Positions 47,155-60,099 of a stretch of DNA of 64,000 bases are shown here, in pieces. The stretch covers positions 496,001 to 560,000 of the forward strand of contig NW_025954967.1 in NCBI RefSeq assembly GCF_022376445.1, written 5' to 3'. The translations under genes and the position numbers were made by a program. The stretch is from Fomitopsis serialis. Its lineage: Eukaryota; Basidiomycota; Agaricomycetes; Polyporales; Fomitopsidaceae. The notes below the pieces were generated by a model, which was not told the origin of the DNA, did no database searches, and saw nothing but the letters and a program-made list of their open reading frames with translations. Numbering within the stretch: the first letter of the stretch is position 1; each line of letters begins with the position of its first letter.

Positions 47155-50100
47155 GTGTCTCGAGCTACGCTTGTAATGAGTCATTCTTGGGTGTTGCGCA
47201 CCTTGGACACTCTGGATTTGAGCTCGGACATCGCGCTGCTCTGCTCGAGGCAGATCCGGTATCTACAAGAGCTTAAACTTACATGGCAACACTTCGTGGC
47301 ACCTCGATTATGGATGGTACAGTTGCTGGCACATGTCACACGGATGCACCTATTGATTGCATACGCGCCATTCAGGACCTGAAAGCAGTCGGTCATGGGC
47401 GCAGGAAATGGGAGCTTCATGCAGACTTGGTCCACTCCAGCCTGCGTCATATATACGACGAGGGAAAGTGCATCGTGCAATTCTTGTCCGACGCAGAAAT
47501 GAAGGGATGATCCCCCCACAGCCTCTCCCCGAGCTTCACTCTGACCATCAAGCGTTGCCACGGCCCAAATGGGCAATTGTCAATTCACAACATACGCAAT
47601 CATCACGTACGAGCAACCCAAAGTCTACGCGGTCCTTCGGTATAGAAATGGCGAGTTCGAAGCAAGACATGCAATCATGACTGCGCTCGACGGCATTCCT
47701 GCCACAATGGTGAGAAGGTATGTATGTCACGAATGCTCTTGGATGTGGGCTGGTGACTGACGATCTCTTTGAACCTCGGGCACCCGTTCTCCTCTCGAAG
47801 GCAAGGCTTGTCCCTGATACAGCCTGATGGTCGTCGCTCTCAGGCTGATGGTGCAGGATTCATCGACTGCGCGGTGGTGTATACCCAAACAGCTTACTAC
47901 ACTGAGCCGGATGCACCGTCTTCAAAAAAGTTGAACCGTCTTCCCATCAACATGTTTAATCCTGCTCTCATGCTTGTCGCTCAAGGTCCTTCTGGCTGGG
48001 ATACACTGCACCCCGCTCCGGCTCTTGATATGCAGCTCGTGTTGCACCGCCTAGCTAACAATGCTACTGTCAGCCTCTTATCCATGATACGAGCATGCAC
48101 GGCATGAGCTTCCGCCCCTAATCGTGCCGGCGGAGCCAGACCTCGCGAGGACAATGGTGCAAGGAAGCTTCCACGTTGGGCAATGACATTGGGGTTGGTA
48201 TACGACTCCGAAGCCATCCACTTCGTTGCGCACATCCCCTATATCTCCGACTCAACTGGGCAGTATCGCTTTATGTCTCTCTTATTTGATACACTGCCTT
48301 TTGCATGTCTCCGAAGCGATGAAGAGGACGCAGCGCATTTCCTGCGAAGCCGCTACCGTGTTGCCTTGGCTCTCCTGTCTCTTCAGCACCACATCTTCCG
48401 GCTGACCGGCATATGGGATGAGGTCCAATGGCGCGACGTCTCTGGAGAACAGTAGCTTTCACGCCAGCTGCAAGGCTCCGATGGATCCGACGCATCCTCC
48501 TCCCAGTCCTCATTTTCCAACCCTGATTCAGCAGAGCATCCAGAAGTTCCGGAATATTCATTGCGTCCACCCGTCATGGACCCGTTTACTGTGGCCTTCC
48601 TTGGTCCCAAGGTTGTAGACTGTGACCCGATCCCAGCGATGATACAATTGAACGGTCTATCAAACTCGTCGAGTGGTTGCGCAAGGAGGCGGGGCGCGCC
48701 TCCCGGTTGACCAGAGCTCGCATTGAAATGCGCGCCGCAATACCGCCAACCAGTGTATCATACGGCAGCACAACAGCAAAGTCATTGGAGTGTTTGCCCT
48801 CATCTCTGGATACTTACGACAGTACAGCACGACACAATCACGGGGTAAGCGGTCCTTATGCCTTGTCGGCTCGAGTCTTGCTAATACATCATTCGAAGCC
48901 CAGTCACCGCGCCCCTAGATTTCGCTGGTACCATATTTGTTGCTGGTCACTATTACGCTCCTCAAGATGTGCTGATGCACTTGGGCCTGATGTCAGGCCC
49001 TGCTCTGTCTGCACTGACTTCGGCAGGGTAAGTTGCAAACCTGCAAACCAAGGAGAGGAGTGTCACATTCGCTGAATCTAGGTCCCAGGTATTCGAGCGA
49101 AACTGTGCGTCGCGATCCATCGGCACACGGGTGGACATGGATCAGTGGAGAAGTACTTTGGGAACCAATGCGGCCGTCACAATGCTGGTGGAATTTAATG
49201 GGTCGTGTTTGCGGCATCAAACAGGCATACATGATATCAGAGTTGTCCCTGAGCCGGCACGGAAGTATCCCCGTACCAGCCGTGCACCAGGTACCTGATC
49301 GCTCGCTGACTTCCACGCTATGCTCACACTTCGCTTCCCAGGTAGATCGAATGATCCAGGATCGTGCACGAACGATGGCCGAGCAAACAATGCACTTCGC
49401 TGCCTTGCATCTCCACCACCTAAATCAGTTAGCAAAGTGTAAATGGATCGATTGGGATGACCAGAAGCCGCGCGAGAACTTCGTACCTGACCTGTATATG
49501 CGACCCAACGCCACAGTGGAGCAGAAGGCAAGCATAATGGCGCTTACTACCTCGTCCAGTTCCTCCTCTCAGTTGGCAGGGGAACTGGACCCGTATGACC
49601 CTATCGGCGAGTTCATACTGCAATTGCCTGGCCGCTCGTCAACGTCTTGGCGATTCATTCCTACTTGGAGGTAAGCTAGCGAACAGACAGTGACCCGGAG
49701 ATACGGATGTCTCTCACCAATGTTACTTTGCTAGATACCCGTGTCCAACTCTGCCAGTCATCCCACTCGTCGTCATCGTACGCGGTGAGACCGACTCAGA
49801 GGAAGACGTCAAGTCCGCCGAAGCGGAGACACTGGTGCCCTACACTGGACGCTCACGACATGCGTCGTCTACCACTATCGCCAGCAGGGCTGGGATCTAG
49901 ACCGCCAATTGAGCGACGCAGATGCTGCAGTGCAGTTGGACGACGCGCTCTGCGCGTACAGCGTATACTACAACGAGTGGAGGTTCATCATCTGCGCTCA
50001 TCACCCCATGCTCGAACGGAATGCACAAGGGCGGTACGTCTGGCGATTTAGGCGGTGCCCTATGTTCGACTACGCGGTGTCTATGTTTTTGGACGCGAAC

Positions 50101-50232
50101 CCAGTTCAGGAGTTCCGCATCATCAGTACCATGCTCGCGGTCGAACAACAGATGTACGCACTCGGTCGACTACTTCATCCGTTAGAAGGTTTCGGCGCAG
50201 ATGCGAATATTCCTCCATGTAGCTTTGATTAG
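47155..50232 (+). CDS. Large hypothetical protein, paralogue of 41434-44860
   Basis: Multi-exon, with approximate boundaries. Coding blocks are MSHSWVLRTLDTLDLSSDIA, FTTYAIITYEQPKVYAVLRY, ALDGIPATM, FNPALMLVAQGPSGWDTLHP, LPRWAMTLGLVYDSEAIHFV, AHIPYISDSTGQYRFMSLLF, a serine/acid-rich linker (SDGSDASSSQSSFSNPDSAE), RSIKLVEWLRKEAGRASRLT, LTSTLCSHFASQVDRMIQDR and the C-terminal domain GWDLDRQLSDADAAVQLDDA, VYYNEWRFIICAHHPMLERN, YVWRFRRCPMFDYAVSMFLD and RIISTMLAVEQQMYALGRLL, stop at 50230-50232. Order and spacing match the minus-strand paralogue, but similarity is moderate, so the duplication is old. Frame changes near 48105 and 48450 are either introns or lesions. No family is recognised and no function is proposed. 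Confidence 0.5.
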
Positions 50233-53026
50233 GTTCTCTCCGTAATTCAACGCGAACCTACTCCCCCTGGTTGGGTGAGAAGTGAGACTTTCTTACTCAG
50301 ATGTCATTACGAGCCGTATCGCTTGCTTAAGCCATCGTTTATCAAAAACAATCAGAGCACTACTGAGTATCGTCCTCGCCCCCTGCGTCCAAGCCTTGGA
50401 CCCCCTGCGCCGCATACTTACATCGCCCAGGACTAGCTTGCCCAGGCGCTCTCGAACGCAGCTCCTCGAACGTCCCCAGGACGTCAAATCGGGCTCCTCA
50501 GGTGCTTCTTCGCCCCCGCACCGATGGGAAGAATATGGCATCGCGGACGACAGCTTCAAGTTCCGTCGGTCGCCGGGCCTTGTGGTAGCGACTGCTCGAG
50601 CGAACATGTACTCAGCTCGAGGGAGGTCTCTTTCTGTGCATACGCTGTGCGATGCGGCGCTTATATATCGCGTCCGCGAGTTCTATGAGTACCATGAACG
50701 CGTTGCCAGTGAGCGAGAGCGGTCTGCGACGACGTACCAGATAAGTATGGTACTCACAGGAGGCCCCACGTCCGAAGCTCGTTACACAATCTGCAGCAGA
50801 GGCCGCTGAGCCCGAGGGCGTGTCGCGGGGCGCTGCGTAACGCATCTCGGATTCGAGGCGGCGCACCGCTTACAGCGTCTGCCCGTCTCAAACTTCAACG
50901 TTTCAACCGTCACCCTCGGCCTCAGCCTCCAACGTGCAAGAGCGAGCGAGGGCGGGCATCCCTCGCGCGTCGGAGTCGGGAGGTGTTTCGTCCGGGCGCG
51001 TGGCCCTTGGGACGGGTACCCCCGCGTGCGCTCATGCTGCCGGACTGCCATAGTGCGATGCGCAGGGGGGGAACTAGCGCGCGCCGAAGTGAGGCAGGGT
51101 GAGGTTCCAATTAGATGAGGGGGGGATCCGGAGCTACGTACGTACCCGCGAAGGAGGGTGTGCGATGCGCCGGGTGACTGCCTAGCGTTTGCGCTCAATG
51201 AGTGGTATGCAGATTTGTCAGGAAGGATGAATGCACGCCGCCGAGGGCGGACGTCTTGCGCGGGGCTCTTGTGCGGTGGGCGGTGTTGGGAATGTGGGCT
51301 ATGGCTGGAGACTGGAGCGCTGTGCGGAAATGAAAAGGTATCACGGACTGACAGCCTGAGGGCATGTACGCACTTCCTGTAAGTATAGCGCACGGCGGTG
51401 CCGGACGCCCCTCATTGCCAACGTCCACGATCAAGGCGCGCCTGGACATAGGCCTGGAGATTGCCGCGCTGGTGGGCGATAGAACTGAGCAGTGAGCGGA
51501 GATCTCGGGCATTGTCGTCGTGCATGTGTAGGGGCCTCCGACGCTGTCCAGGGAGAGACGAACATGACAAAAGCTATGAGCTACAGTCATCGGTGGGTCA
51601 ACCGCACTGACAAGCCGCCGTTAGAAATCGGTGGGCGCTGTACGAACCTTCGCCGCCCGTGAACACCAAACGCGTCTTACAAGTCCACGAATAAGCATGC
51701 TACAAGGAGGCTCGAGGGGGGCTTACGGAGACGACCGAGGACGCAGTAAACGGTATTACACCTGGATTACACTTGTGAGAGGGTCTGATTGAGCGGCGAC
51801 GTGCTGTCTGTTTGTAGGGTGCTTCATTGTAAGTGTGGAGGGGTGTGGGAGGATCGTACTCAATGCGATGTTAGTTCCGCGCGGGTTGTCACTTGTGGTG
51901 GACGTGTCGATGGCATCAGCATCAACGGGCCACGGCTGTACGGCCTCGTTTTCGTCGACAAGTCTGCCAGAATTCTACCGCTGAGGAGATGAGTGACTAG
52001 ACCGAAATTGAATATGATATCGATAGGGGACTGACAGTCTAGCCTCTAGGCGGTGAAATAATCTCAGAGCGTACGACTTGTGTAAGTACAAATCCATGGA
52101 TCCCGGCGCCAGGATGCAGTAGAGACTAGTAGAGAGTTATGGCGAAGCAGGATCCGGTGACACGGGCACGTCGACATACAGGCGTCCATCGAAACCCAAA
52201 ACGTTCGCCACGAGCTTCCTTGAGGATTGGTCAGCGAGAGCGGTCCCATACGCAAGCACGGTTACGCTCGGTCTGCGCTCCTTGTCAGACCGAACCCAAC
52301 CTCGTTTGTCAGCACGCGCCGGGGGCACACAAGCTGTCTGGCAAGCGAGGGGATCCGAGGGATACGACTCCTATCGATGGTGATGTACGTTTAGGACGGG
52401 AGACGGCCGGGTGGACGTCGAGGAGGATGTGGGAGAACTCGCCTGCAACGGGCGAACGGCAGCGATGGCGAGGCCGGCGAACGAGGGGCGCGCACTTCCC
52501 GGGCAAGATGTTCGCGCGATCGGGTGCGGCCATGACGTCTCCGGCGGCGAGGCCGCGAGATGCATCGGGCACCGGGGGCGTTCGCTGCCATATCGGGCAC
52601 CGCGCGCATCACAACCTCCCGCATATGGACGTGTTCTCCCGCCCACAACTCGCAGGCGCCCGTGTGCGGCCTTCCTCAGCAGCGACTCAGCGTGCTGACG
52701 GGGTGCTGACAGGATGGGCGCGCGTGCCTGAAGGGGCAGGTGGGCGGCCAGGAATGGGAAGGGTGTCTCACGCGCAGCACGTAGCTGCCGTGTCGGGCCA
52801 GGCGTTCCCCAGGTGCGGCGGCTCCGCCTGCGCCTCTTCGCCGTCGTTCCATGCCACGGCCCTTCCAGAACGTACCCTCGACAGGAGACCCCATAGGCGC
52901 TCGATCGATGGTTATAAGCAGACGGGCGGGTGGCGTGTCTCGTCCAGCAGTGTATGTGCTTCCCAGCAAAAAGACCAAAGCCGCTTTCGACGACGACAAG
53001 CCCTCTAAAGCCTCTCCGCCCAAGGA
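50233..53026. other. Long intergenic region, no confident gene
   Basis: A plus-strand open stretch at 50282-50809 contains a plausible-looking part (HRWEEYGIADDSFKFRRSPG, ALIYRVREFYEYHERVASER) but no start context, splice sites or relative that I can name. 52139-53008 is open on both strands because it is GC-rich, and I see no domain in either. The rest shows nothing. Confidence 0.35.
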
Positions 53027-53032
53027 TATAAA
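53027..53032 (+). promoter_or_regulatory. TATA box of quinone reductase gene
   Basis: TATAAA, 44-49 bases before the ATG at 53076, followed by CCAC/CCTCCACC-rich leader. A typical strong fungal core promoter. Confidence 0.6.
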
Positions 53033-53075
53033 CCAGCCCACATCCACCTCCACCACCACACCCGCACCTACAGCC

Positions 53076-53940
53076 ATGTCTCCCAAGATCGCCATCATCA
53101 TCTACTCCATGTACGGCCATGTCGCCAAGTGTACGTCCCCATCCCCGTCTCTCTAACGTTGAGTGCTCACCGTGCGTGCACAGTGGCCGAGTCCGTGAAG
53201 AGCGGCGTCGACGCCGCCGGCGGCTCCGCGACCATCTACCAGGTCGCCGAGACCCTCCCCGAGGCCGTCCTCGAAAAGATGCACGCGCCCCCCAAGGGCC
53301 CCTACCCCGTCATCCAGCCCGCCGACCTCACCCAGTTCGACGCCTTCATCTTCGGTGTCCCCACCCGGTACGGCAACATGCCCGCCCAGCTCAAGGTGCG
53401 TTGCCCTCCCTACCGCGGGCGCTGACCGGCTGACCTCGATCGCGCACAGGCGTTCATCGACGGGACGGGCCAGCTCTGGGCGCAGGGCGCGCTCGCGGGC
53501 AAGTACGTCTCCGTGTTCGTCTCGACGGCCGGCCTCGGCGGCGGCCAGGAGACCACCGTCATCAACCTGCTCTCCACCTTCGTCCACCACGGCCTCATCT
53601 TCGTCCCCCTCGGCTACAGCAAGGCCTTCCCCAGCTCGCCAACCTCACCGAGGTCCACGGTGGTGAGTGTCATTTTCCCTGTTTTGTGTGGCTGGCTGGG
53701 CATCGGTGTGCGCGAATGCCGCGGTAGGAGCGCATATACCCACTGCCTTGCATCAGTCATGCCGTCATCCCTCATCGCGAACCGATCGCTGACGAGCACG
53801 CTCCACACACAGGCTCTCCATGGGGCGCCGGCGCGTTCGCGGGCACCGATGGCTCGCGCCAGCCGTCCGCGCTCGAGCTCCAGGTCGCCAAGATCCAGGG
53901 CGAGCACTTCTACTCCGTCCTCTCGAAGGTCAACTTCTGA
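53076..53940 (+). CDS. WrbA-type NAD(P)H:quinone reductase (flavodoxin-like)
   Basis: Exons are 53076-53130, 53184-53395, 53450-53662 and 53813-53940, with introns of 53, 54 and 150 bases. The protein starts MSPKIAIIIYSMYGHVAKLA, the FMN-phosphate loop of the flavodoxin fold, and continues with FDAFIFGVPTRYGNMPAQLK, GKYVSVFVSTAGLGGGQETT and STFVHHGLIFVPLGYSKAF. The end is SALELQVAKIQGEHFYSVLS-KVNF. One C appears lost from the run at 53629-53632; with it the exon sum becomes 609 bases, 202 residues, the usual size. Members reduce quinones by two electrons with NAD(P)H and FMN. In wood-decay fungi they serve quinone redox cycling and detoxification of lignin-derived aromatics. A TATA box lies at the expected distance. 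Confidence 0.9.
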
Positions 53941-56900
53941 GTGGCGGGAGCTGAGCCCGAGGAATGTACGAGTGGGACTTGAGTGACATTGTATCGTATC
54001 GTAATGGTCTCGTCGCTATCGCTTGATATTTCTTCTTGACGGCTGCGAGCGTGAGCGGTTGAGACTCGGACGCATTGAGCTCAAGGAAAGTACGCTTGCC
54101 ATTGCACTCTGCAGCGCAGCCAGCGGGCGGATGCGACAGTGTTCCAACGACACAGAGAACGCCCGGCAGACGCGGACTAGGGCGCTGGCCACTAGCTGTA
54201 TGCGCCGAGTCTATACAATGCGCACTTAGCACGAACCTTCGCATCTTCTCCGACTCGGACCCGGCACGTACGTTCGCGCCCTGGAACCTTCTTCCCGGTG
54301 GACACGGTCGACGTCAACTCTAACGGCACCATCTGCCACCTACGCCTTGACGCTATGTTGCAGCCATCATCAGGTGCGTCTGTGCGCGGCTCGGATTGAC
54401 GACGTCGTTGCAGATTCGGACCTACGAGAGTTCGGCGCTGCAAGATGGGCTGTAAGCCTGTACTCTGCGCAGGTGGTGTTGCGCCTCATCGGTGTTTACA
54501 CCTCCTTGGAGTTGCGGGTGATGGCTGAGGGGAGCAACGTGCGTGGTGGTGACGGAGGATGGTTTCTATACCGTCGTATCGTCGGCATTCGTATTAGGCT
54601 GTATTCGGCGTCGATGTCTGTACGCGCTCATCGTGCCAATGGAGGGTGTAGAGGGCTGATGGAGTCGGGACGCTCGGTCCCCTGCCCAATTGGGCTCTCG
54701 ATATCATCTCTGCATTTCATCGTGGCTGGCACTCCTACATGCTCCGCTGCGCAATGGGGATGCCTGCCAGGATCTCGGCGAGCCCAGCCACGGCGTTCAT
54801 CACATCGCTCGGGTAGCAATGCGGGCCAGAGATTCCGCAGTGCGCGAATGCAGCGACTCGCAGAAAGCCCAGCGGCATAGTACTAACGTCATTGAATATC
54901 GACGCGCACAAAAATTTGAGCGGCACTCGCCCGCGCATCGCGCGATATGCGGAATGACACAAACGCAATGCGACGCTATACGATAGCAAGTCAGAAATCT
55001 GACCTGACGCGGTCAGGTGACCACGCTCGGTAGGTGTGTCCCGCTACGTACGGGGCTTATATCGCGACGCCAATCAGGGTCTCTCTCGTATGCTGAGTTG
55101 CATACCTAATACAGTACTGAGGGACGTGGTGTCTCAAATCTTGTGGCACTTTAGGCTGCATACATTTGACGCGTGGCGGTCAGGTGATCGCGTATGTACC
55201 AGCGCTTGTGACGTGTCGATCCGACTTTCAGTTGAACTTGTCCTGCTCTTCACTAGCACTGACGGACGCTGACAAAACAGCTCATCTGCCTCCATCTGCT
55301 CTAGACTCGCCAGATTTTGAACTTGGAATGCAGTCCCGACGCAGTCATGGTTATCTGGGCGTCCGAGTTGAAATCGTAATGGGTCCAGAAACTTGGGGTA
55401 CCGCACACATGGATATTTGGTCAGTCCGAGTTTGGTTGGCGTCCTTGTAAGTAACATACTCAATTTGTTATTGCAGTCATGGTAACATTGACAATCATTA
55501 TCATCAAGGCGGAGGAGGTCGGGAGTGTCTGCCAAGTGCGACGACGAGCCGCCTGCACTTCTGGTAGACTTTGAAGACAACCTTGTACGCGGTGCTGAGT
55601 AGAGCGATCGCAGACCGACAACTTAAGGTTGCATGACTAGCACCTTCACATGGGCTCGCTATCAAATCGTTGTTACTCACGTTCACGCCTGATGGCGCGA
55701 GCAGGCCCCTTTGCAACTGGCCACCGTGTCATTCGTAGGCTGGACCTTTGCCTTGCTGGACTCGTTGGGCCTCCTGGGAGTGGACTACTAGAGTCTTGTG
55801 GCTCCTGTATCAATCACCTGAAGCACCTGAGAGAGTACCATTGGCGGGCGAAGTTAGACGTTCGGCAGACCTGGATGGATTTGGAGTCGGTGCGTGACGG
55901 ATCGTGCGTGGCTAGGCATGTGTTAAAATTTGCTAAATTGACAGAGCCCACCGTCTCAGCGGATGGGATTGAGCCCTCGATTGGCTTTGCGTGATTTGCT
56001 TGTCAACTCGCAAAACGGGCATGGAGGTTGACGCATCGACTTCGACGGAGGCGTCAAACTCAGGTTTACACAACTGGATCATGGCCGAGCAGAACTTGGA
56101 TACATCTCAAGCATACGAAGGCAGAATCAAACAGTTCGATCCAGTGGAAGTGAGTGTGGCAACTTCCCATTCGTCGTCTTCGTCGACCTGACTACTCGCA
56201 CAGCGCATGTCAACTCATATATTGCTACTAGCGGAAACCCGTGCTCCGCTACGGACTGGTATATTGCTATGTGAGTGTTGAATGGATGCCGGACAGTGAA
56301 ACCTCGCATACACGCATTTGAGCTAGGACAGGTCGTCATGCCGATGCTCAGCACATCTGCGTCAAGATCCAGCGGCGTATCCCCATCGTAGGCAATAACT
56401 TGCGAGACGGTCATAGGGACATGACGGCAGACATTCATCTTTGCCAGCATGTGCCAGTGTGCGGCTACGTTGATTCCCACAGAACAATCACCGGCTTCTT
56501 GGTGCAGATTCAGACACCCGACAGATTGTCTGCCCTTCCTTTCGTTTGCATATAATCAGGTTGATGCAGGGCTCCATCGGGGCGATGTTTGGCAGCCTCT
56601 TTGTGCGGATGTCCTCACTGGTATTCAAGTCTCGTTGCATGCTTCGTTACTCACAACAAGTTGATTTGCCCGCGATGTCAGAGTGAGCATCCGTAGTGCG
56701 ATCGTGGAATGATATGTATCGTCTACGCCACGGTAACCATCGAGATTTCAATATTCAGTGTCACTCATAGCCCGCTTACTGGCATGGCTTACAACGAAGC
56801 TACAGCCTCGTCACCGCCGTTAAATACCCTCGTGAGTAGCCTAATTGATTCATTAAACAAAATCTGCTCAATGAGTTGTGGATGCTCGCAAGTGGACGTG

Positions 56901-57591
56901 GTTGCAAAGCTCATGACCACATGCCAGCAACCGCCTTGCTGTACATCACCCGGGGTTGTAGCTTCCGAATGACAGTGCATGTGCATTCAACCATTTATGT
57001 GAGTTCAATTGTCTTTCCAATGCAGACGTCGCAATCACCAATATGTGAATCTGCGCAAGACGCTACGTCAACGGGGATGATTAGCATACTTGTGGACATA
57101 TCCGCATGGTTCTTGTGTCAGCCCTTGCCACGCTTACGATGGTTCACCTACCCCAGTCGCTTCCTCGGTGTACACTGGTACGTCAAACTGATCGATGTAC
57201 TGACACGTAGATGTTGATCGTCGTCACAGAGAGATACGGTCATACACCGAGGAAGCAGGTTTCTTGGCGTGACTCGCATTCAATCTCACTTCAGTGTCCG
57301 CTCACCTTGCTTTTGACATCGTTACACACAGTAAAGATTCGGGGATTTCACTCCGAGTCTCCGCTCTCCGCTCGTAGTTGAAGATGAAGCGTCCAGGAGT
57401 CGAAGACATTGCCTGACAGATGCGCACGATAACGTCTCGACTGACAGCGGATGGAGACGAACATCTTCAAGTTCTGGTCAGTCCATCGTTGTATGATTTC
57501 CCACGCCGCTAACACAGCATAGCACACCGTCTCATATAAACGTGAAGTACGCCCTACGTTGCCTCACAAGTGGCTCCAGTACCAGTGAACC
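53941..57591. other. Long intergenic region, no confident gene
   Basis: Several short open stretches (for example plus 55650-55994 and 55991-56191, minus 56127-56480) lack domains and splice logic. A few words resembling the downstream membrane-protein gene, such as GCTATGTGAGTGTT at about 56263-56276 (compare 59229-59242), may mark an old fragment, but the match is too short to call. Confidence 0.35.
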
Positions 57592-59752
57592 ATGGGAGAA
57601 CTAGACACGACGTATGGTGCCACCTTAATTGGCGTGTGTGCATCCGCCATGTACGTCTACCACTAAAGCACACCATCGAGTGATTGACGCGCTCATCTGG
57701 GACTCGTGCAGACTTTACGGCATCACGAACCTGCAAGTGTACATCTACTTCCGAGCATACCCTCAAGACGAGCTCTGGAACAAGATATCAGTCTGCTGGC
57801 TCTGGTATGTACTACCCACACCGATTCAACTTCGGCAACGAGCTTAAGCATGTGACGCGATGTTGCGGTAGGGGTTTGGACTCACTACACCTCGCATTCT
57901 GCATATATATGATGTATTGGTACCTCATCACCAATTTCTGTGTTGTCGCAGAATTGGGGTGGTGCACTGGAGTTTCCAAGTACGATCTCAGCTTTGTCCC
58001 TGAGTCGACGACTAATTGACTATGTTCAACATTGCAACAGGCCCAAATTATGATCACCGTAAGCCGTTTTATTCAGCCGTCGTAGCTTCAACATCCAGAC
58101 ATTCTTCGCGTCAAAGGCATTTGTCATACTCAGCGTGGATACGTGAGTTCTGCTCTTATATGTGAACGTCCTTTCCAGTGACCGGTGGTTCACAAGATTG
58201 TATACATTTCGCGTCTGGAAGCGTGAGTTTGGGTCGCCAATCAAACGCGGCCCCCATTGATTCTGGTGAGCACAACAGTAGATGCTACAGCCCACAATTT
58301 TCGTGGATGGCGTCGCTTGAGACCCGTGTCTATGGTCATTGTAAGTTTGAATGCAGTTGTCGCCGCTTCGCGTGTGACTCACTTGTCTCAGTCGATAGCT
58401 CTGTGCGCTGGGTTCGGTAGGTACCGACTGGTCTCCCCTTGTCAGTCTCACACTGAAGCCTCTGGTTTACGCCCGTTGCCTGTACATGTAGCCGCTGGAA
58501 TAGGTGAGTGTTGAGAACTCCTACTGTATGTCCTCGACTTGTCCTAAGAGTCTTGTAATACAGTGCTCTGCTATGAGATGTTAGTGTCGGTGCGCTGATC
58601 TGGCGCTGCTGTCACTCATTCAATTCACGTTCTAGCATGCAAATGGACCAGTTCTCACGGCCTTGCGACCACAATACTTGGCGCGTATCTGGTTTTATTA
58701 ATTGCCCGACTCACGGTGACACCGAAAATCCAGTGGATCACGTACTATCCCGTGGGTACTGCCACATGCATTGACATTCTCATCGCCGCCTCGCTTTGCC
58801 ATCTCCTCTCGCGACACCGCACTGGCTTCCGGAAGTCAGTGTTGATACAGACTTTGCTCATATACTGACACATCATCAATCAGGACGGACTCTCTTATCA
58901 ACTGGTTGATGTTCTACACATTGAACACGGGCCTAGTCACAAGGTCTGTACTGCTGACTTATAAGCTCATGACTGCATCTAAATGCCAATATCTTCCCTG
59001 AACATGTATGTACAGCGCGTGCTCTCTCACCGCCGTCATCATGGTGTGCCCAGAGCAGTGATCCTGTCGCGATACATCGGTTGATATGAATGTTGTCAGC
59101 TTGCCGTCTTCCCTGAAACATTCCTAGTGATCACATTCGAGTTCCTCATGGTCAAATGTATGTGCTGCAGCTACCTCACGTATGTCGCACTGATTCCCTC
59201 CCATAGTATACGTGAATTCATATCTCGCTATGTGAGTGTTACGCATTGATGTTGGTGGGCACCAAGTCTCACGCACATTCGCTAAGGCTCAACGCCCGCA
59301 ATTCACTACGCATACTGGGAGATGATGCGCCAGACGACATTGCCCTACAACCACGCATCACAAATTCGTCAAACTCAGTCGGCGAGGTCAAGGGCGGGAC
59401 GTGGGGTTCCGATTCAGGCGCCACCATGATAGGCAGTGGTTTACGAGCCGGCGGGGGCAACAGCCTCGCAGCGAAAGTTGGCCTTCGCCCCCATGTGCAC
59501 AGTGATGTCAACGCCACCTACGAAGAGGCAGGATCAACGAGGTACAAGTATGTAGACGGGCTATTGTCCATTTCACAAGAAGCTAGTACAGGTCTACGCT
59601 CGTACTACGCTGCCGACACAGGTCCGAATGTGGACGAAGTGTGGCGGCCTACGTTACATAGGCCTTCTCCAGCACATACTTCTCGGAGGACGTCGATACG
59701 TCTCTCTGATCAGGCGAGGGCGCTTTACGCTTCAGTATGTAGCCGAGGCTGA
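57592..59752 (+). CDS. DUF6534-type integral membrane protein
   Basis: The start at 57592 gives MGELDTTYGATLIGVCASA. A GTACGT intron leads to LYGITNLQVYIYFRAYPQDE, then VLDSLHLAFCIYMMYWYLIT. Later exons carry DRWFTRLYTFRVWK, LATTILGAYLVLLIARLTV, CIDILIAASLCHLLSRHRTG, TDSLINWLMFYTLNTGLVTS, VITFEFLMVK and YVNSYLAMLNARNSLRILGD. A hydrophilic, probably cytoplasmic tail follows to about 59752. Seven hydrophobic helices with this order, the LDTLH-like and TDSLIN blocks and the final NSYLAMLNAR are characteristic of the DUF6534 family, abundant in Agaricomycetes and of unknown function. At least eight introns are needed. Exon joints in 57960-58570 are the least certain, and the exact stop may lie earlier. 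Confidence 0.75.
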
Positions 59753-60099
59753 CGATCAACAGGGGCATGACATTCCTTGAAGGCCCATAACCCTCAATCT
59801 TGACGGAAGCTCTGGTATACCGGCGCACGTAAGCATTGACCATCCCCCAACCACTGCACCTCTAGACGTATCATTCATTTGTGTACAGACATGCCTTGAA
59901 TTACCTCGAGTGGTGCTGTGTTGTTACATCACGGGCGGCAGACTTCGTTCTGACACCTTGCAACAAGTAATGTACACTAGGGAGAATTACATTGAGCATA
60001 CGAGAGCGACATAGCAAGCGACATTCATGACAGTTCATAACAACGACCAGAAAGCGGCACCGAGAGACCGGGATATATGGAGCACGGGCATATCGGTGA
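59753..60099. other. Intergenic between convergent genes
   Basis: 3' ends of the DUF6534 gene and MSH2 face each other here. No other feature is seen. Confidence 0.4.

Noticed and set aside
52139..53008. 289-residue plus-strand frame upstream of the quinone reductase, and overlapping minus-strand frames
   Set aside because: Open on both strands because of GC content, basic low-complexity composition and no motif; the 3' part is the reductase promoter.
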